Below are positions 61,336-64,000 of a stretch of 64,000 bases of DNA, in pieces. Numbering within the stretch: position 1 is the stretch's first letter; each line of letters opens with the position of its first letter. The notes under the pieces were generated by a model. The model saw only the letters and a list, made by a program, of their open reading frames with translations. It searched no databases and was not told the DNA's origin. Made by a program: the position numbers and the translations under genes. The stretch is from a bacterium (GTDB taxonomy: Bacteria > Electryoneota > RPQS01), in the NCBI GenBank assembly GCA_016702305.1, contig JADJEH010000002.1, forward strand, positions 496,001-560,000, in the 5' to 3' direction.

Positions 61336-62235
61336 ATGTCGTTTATAGACAAATTGGTCGTCACGACGTTGCCGTATGTGCCCAAAGGGCTTGTGCGCAA
61401 GGTCGCCGGTAAGTACATCGCTGGTGAATCGCTGGCGGAAGCCATGCGAGTCGTGAAAGACCTGAACAGCCGTGGCATGCACGCCACCGTGGACGTGTTG
61501 GGTGAATTCGTCAACGATCCCGCGCAGGCTCGCGAGGACGTCGAAGCGTATTTGCGGCTTATTGATGCCATCGCGGAGAGCAAGCTCAAGACCGGGGTCT
61601 CGGTGAAACTGACGGCCGTTGGTCTGTCCATCAGCCCGCAGCTCGCGCGCGACAATCTGCGCGAATTGCTGAATGCGGCGAAAGCGCATGGCGTGTTTGT
61701 GCGCATTGACATGGAAGACTCTCCCTATACCACCGAGACGCTCGCGATTTACGACGAGCTCCGGTCCGAGCACAAACTTGGCGTCGTGGTGCAGGCTTAC
61801 CTCAAACGCACCGCCGACGATGTCAAGCGACTGATGGACATTGGCAAGTGTAATTTTCGTCTATGCAAAGGTATCTACGTAGAGCCTGAGGCCATCGCGA
61901 TCAAGGACCGCAAAGCGATTCAGGATAACTTCCTGCATCTTCTCGATCTGATGATCAGCGGCGGCGCGCAGGTCGGTATCGCGACGCACGACCGCTATCT
62001 GATCGAGCAGTCGGAGATCATGGTGAAAGAGCGCGGTGTGGACCCCAAACAGTACGAGTACCAGATGCTCCTCGGTGTGCTTCCCGATTTGCGCGACGAT
62101 GTTGTGAGGCGCGGACATCGCATGCGCATATATGTGCCCTTCGGCGAGGCGTGGTACGGATATTCGACGCGCCGCTTGAAGGAGAATCCGGCCTTGGCGG
62201 GATACGTTTTCAAGAGTATGTTCAAGGCGGGCTAA
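61336..62235 (+). CDS. putA: Proline dehydrogenase
   Basis: 299 residues from ATG 61336. A monofunctional PRODH of the type found in Gram-positive and FCB bacteria: an FAD barrel oxidising proline to P5C. TVDVLGEFV, VSVKLTAVGLSISP, RIDMEDSPYTTETL and RLCKGIYVEP are conserved. The aldehyde dehydrogenase partner is not nearby. It ends the gatC-putA run. Confidence 0.93.
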   Translation: MSFIDKLVVTTLPYVPKGLVRKVAGKYIAGESLAEAMRVVKDLNSRGMHATVDVLGEFVNDPAQAREDVEAYLRLIDAIAESKLKTGVSVKLTAVGLSISPQLARDNLRELLNAAKAHGVFVRIDMEDSPYTTETLAIYDELRSEHKLGVVVQAYLKRTADDVKRLMDIGKCNFRLCKGIYVEPEAIAIKDRKAIQDNFLHLLDLMISGGAQVGIATHDRYLIEQSEIMVKERGVDPKQYEYQMLLGVLPDLRDDVVRRGHRMRIYVPFGEAWYGYSTRRLKENPALAGYVFKSMFKAG

Positions 62236-62265
62236 GGAAATTACTCAAATAATGAGGCAGAAGTC

Positions 62266-62300
62266 GGGTCACCGCGGTCAATCGTGTGGTGACCCTCTCT
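62266..62300 (+). terminator. Probable terminator after putA
   Basis: GGGTCACC (62266-62273), 14-nt loop, GGTGACCC (62288-62295), then TCTCTCT. The U-tract is weak. Confidence 0.5.
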
Positions 62301-62310
62301 CTGAGTGGAC

Positions 62311-63135
62311 ATGAGCATTCCGGACAAATGGCTGAATACGATCACCTGCGGCGATTGTTTCGCGATGTTACGCGAGCTGCCTGATCTTTCCATTGATCTG
62401 GTCGTGACCGATCCTCCGTACGGGATTGACTATCAGTCAAATCGCCGCACGGCGCGCGAGAAGCTACCCAAGTTTGCCAACGACGCATCCCTCGAATGGG
62501 TTGCCGATTGGGTGGACGAGGTTCACCGCGTCTTGAAAGACGACACCCACTTTTACTGCTTCACACGTTTCGACACGTATCCATTGTTTTACGCTGAGAT
62601 TGCACGTCGCTTCGACGTGAAAAACTGCCTCATCTGGGTCAAGAACAACCACGGAAGCGGCGACTTAAACGGATCATACGCGCCGCAGTACGAGATGATC
62701 ATCTTTGCTCACAAGGGCAAGCGTCACCTCAATGGTAAACGCGATGCCGATGTCATGGAGTGCGACAACGTTCCCTCGGCGCATCGCTTCCACTCGACAC
62801 AAAAACCGGTAGAACTGCTGCGCGTTTTAATTGAGAAGAGCAGCGACCCGGGTGACATTGTGCTTGATCCGTTCGCGGGGACGGGCAGTACGGGGCTTGC
62901 CTGCAAGGCGACCAGCCATCATGACGGCGACGGCCACGAGCGCAGTTTCATACTCTTTGAATTGAACTCGGAATTCGTCAGCAAGGCGCGCGCCGGCGGT
63001 CTTGGAGTGCAAGAGGAGCTGCTGGTGGTCAAACGCGACAAACGCAAGCTCAATGAGCCTAAGCTGCGCGCAACGGCGCGTCCGCGCCGCTACGTCGCGC
63101 GCAAGGACCAGACGCTCTGGCTCACGCTGGACTGA
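62311..63135 (+). CDS. DNA adenine/cytosine (N6/N4) methyltransferase, beta class
   Basis: 274 residues from ATG 62311. Motif IV is VVTDPPYGIDY near the N-terminus; motif I (VLDPFAGTGSTGLAC) comes near the end. DPPY before FxGxG is the beta (permuted) order. HSTQKPVELLRVLIEKSS lies just before motif I. No restriction enzyme is adjacent, so this may be an orphan methylase; the target site is unknown. A terminator follows. Confidence 0.92.
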   Translation: MSIPDKWLNTITCGDCFAMLRELPDLSIDLVVTDPPYGIDYQSNRRTAREKLPKFANDASLEWVADWVDEVHRVLKDDTHFYCFTRFDTYPLFYAEIARRFDVKNCLIWVKNNHGSGDLNGSYAPQYEMIIFAHKGKRHLNGKRDADVMECDNVPSAHRFHSTQKPVELLRVLIEKSSDPGDIVLDPFAGTGSTGLACKATSHHDGDGHERSFILFELNSEFVSKARAGGLGVQEELLVVKRDKRKLNEPKLRATARPRRYVARKDQTLWLTLD

Positions 63136-63160
63136 CAAGCGAATATCATGAAATGCAAAA

Positions 63161-63186
63161 GAGCCCGTCGCGCGACGGGCTCTTTC
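63161..63186. terminator. Bidirectional intrinsic terminator
   Basis: GAGCCCGTCG-CG-CGACGGGCTC, preceded by AAAA and followed by TTTC, between the convergent methylase and kbl genes. Confidence 0.85.
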
Positions 63187-63207
63187 TATTCCTGCACTTT
63201 GCATCCG

Positions 63208-64000
63208 TTACTTCGTCACGCCCAGCGCTTTGCCGACCTTCTTGAAGGCTGCAATCGCCGCGTCAAGATGATCACCGTCGTGCGCGGCGGAAATCTGCAC
63301 GCGAATGCGCGCCTGCTCCTTGGGCACGACCGGGAAATAGAAGCCGATGACATAGATGCCCTCATCAAGCATCATAGCCGCCATTTCCTGCGCCTTGTGC
63401 GCGTCGTAAAGCATAATCGGGACGATTGGATGCACGCCGGGTTTAATATCAAAGCCCGCCGCGGTCATCGCTTCGCGGAAGTAACGCGTATTGTTATGCA
63501 GCTTGTCGCGCAGCGCCGTCGTTTCCATCAGCATGTCGAGTGCTTTGTTGGCACCCGCAATGATCGGCGGCGGCACCGTGTTCGAGAACAAATAGGGCCG
63601 TGAGCGTTGCCGCAGAATGTCCACGATTTCCTGTCTCGCCGCAGTGAAGCCGCCCGACGCGCCGCCCAACGCCTTGCCGAGCGTTGAAGTGACGATATCC
63701 ACTCGGTGCATCACGTCATGATGCTCGTGCGTTCCGCGGCCGTGCTTGCCCATGAATCCCGTCGCGTGCGAATCGTCGAGCATGACCAGGGCATTATATT
63801 TCTCGGCCAAATCGCAAATTTGCGGCAGCGGAGCGACAGTGCCGTCCATCGAGAACACGCCGTCGGTCGCCACCAGCCGGAAACGCGCGCCCTGCGCCTC
63901 TTTGAGCCGCTCTTCGAGCTCGCCCATGTCGGCATTCTTGTAAATCAGGCGCTTCGCCTTGGACAGCCGGATGCCGTCAATAATCGAAGCGTGATTGAGC
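63208..64000 (-). CDS. kbl: 2-amino-3-ketobutyrate CoA ligase (glycine C-acetyltransferase), C-terminal part
   Basis: The frame runs off the right edge, so the N-terminus is missing. About 263 residues are visible: NHASIIDGIRLSKAKRL, VATDGVFSMDG, the Asp-His pair in DDSHATGFMG, and the PLP lysine in STLGKALGGASGG. It converts 2-amino-3-ketobutyrate and CoA to glycine and acetyl-CoA in threonine breakdown. The family also includes BioF, but GVFSMDGTVAPL and the C-terminus fit Kbl. Confidence 0.95.
   Translation of the reverse strand, partial: LNHASIIDGIRLSKAKRLIYKNADMGELEERLKEAQGARFRLVATDGVFSMDGTVAPLPQICDLAEKYNALVMLDDSHATGFMGKHGRGTHEHHDVMHRVDIVTSTLGKALGGASGGFTAARQEIVDILRQRSRPYLFSNTVPPPIIAGANKALDMLMETTALRDKLHNNTRYFREAMTAAGFDIKPGVHPIVPIMLYDAHKAQEMAAMMLDEGIYVIGFYFPVVPKEQARIRVQISAAHDGDHLDAAIAAFKKVGKALGVTK

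Noticed and set aside
1..64000. CRISPR arrays, tRNA, rRNA, insertion sequences, attachment sites, replication origin
   Set aside because: No regular direct repeats, cloverleaf, transposase gene or phage gene was recognised on either strand by eye.

Overview
The window is a gene-dense stretch of a GC-rich, diderm (LPS-making) bacterial chromosome. Several features point to an uncultivated lineage of the FCB superphylum (Zixibacteria/KSB1/Eisenbacteria-like) rather than a proteobacterium. Five large secreted proteins end in the PNPFN-type C-terminal sorting/FlgD-like domain. There is a GldA/GldF/GldG-like ABC cluster with a DUF4340 partner. The KDO and Lpt genes lie next to rpoN. Candidate promoters share a TTGnnn-N17-TAnnTT form. 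The phylum call is inference; no 16S rRNA or tRNA gene was seen.

Layout. 1-3.1 kb: SUF Fe-S assembly genes (sufD end, Rieske ferredoxin, sufS, sufU) with a convergent lipoprotein. 3.2-5.5 kb: tandem TyrA-like proteins, the first degenerate. 5.6-8.0 kb (-): a sensor gene (TM, PAS, receiver-like) broken by a frameshift. 8.2-14.9 kb: two sorted surface proteins, pdxS-pdxT and an LVIVD-type lipoprotein. 14.9-26.3 kb (-): kdsC-kdsD-lptC-lptA-yfhO-lptB, then rpoN-lon-engB. 26.6-35.3 kb: aminotransferase, subtilisin-like protease, a large surface protein, nadB. 35.8-37.6 kb: ECF-type sigma/anti-sigma pair and a Cys-repeat secreted protein. 37.7-40.3 kb: Wzi-like barrel, a degenerate SDR and a hidden selenoprotein gene. 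40.5-46.3 kb: surface protein, lipoprotein, sigma-54 activator, PEGA-domain Ser/Thr kinase. 46.4-54.2 kb: Gld-like ABC cluster (gldG frameshifted) and a heterodimeric-type ABC exporter pair. 54.2-62.2 kb: one long operon gatC-kdsB-pyrG-idh-kdsA-folB-folK-dnk-small ORF-ridA-DUF5683-putA. 62.3-64 kb: DNA methyltransferase and the C-terminal part of kbl.

The main discovery is at 40071-40301. A 76-residue SelW/Rdx-family protein with a CxxU motif is encoded through an in-frame TGA (40101-40103). It has a perfect Shine-Dalgarno sequence and a SECIS-like hairpin just after the TGA. Ordinary ORF calling breaks it, so it would be left as an empty intergenic region.

Pathway logic. All four CMP-KDO steps (kdsD, kdsA, kdsC, kdsB) are present, split between two operons. 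pyrG, the source of CTP, sits next to kdsB. LptA, LptB and LptC-like proteins sit with kdsC/kdsD. rpoN carries an excellent -24/-12 promoter of its own, and a GAF-type sigma-54 activator lies 24 kb away. Two genes (the PAS sensor and gldG) carry single-base frameshifts that are either assembly errors or real lesions.
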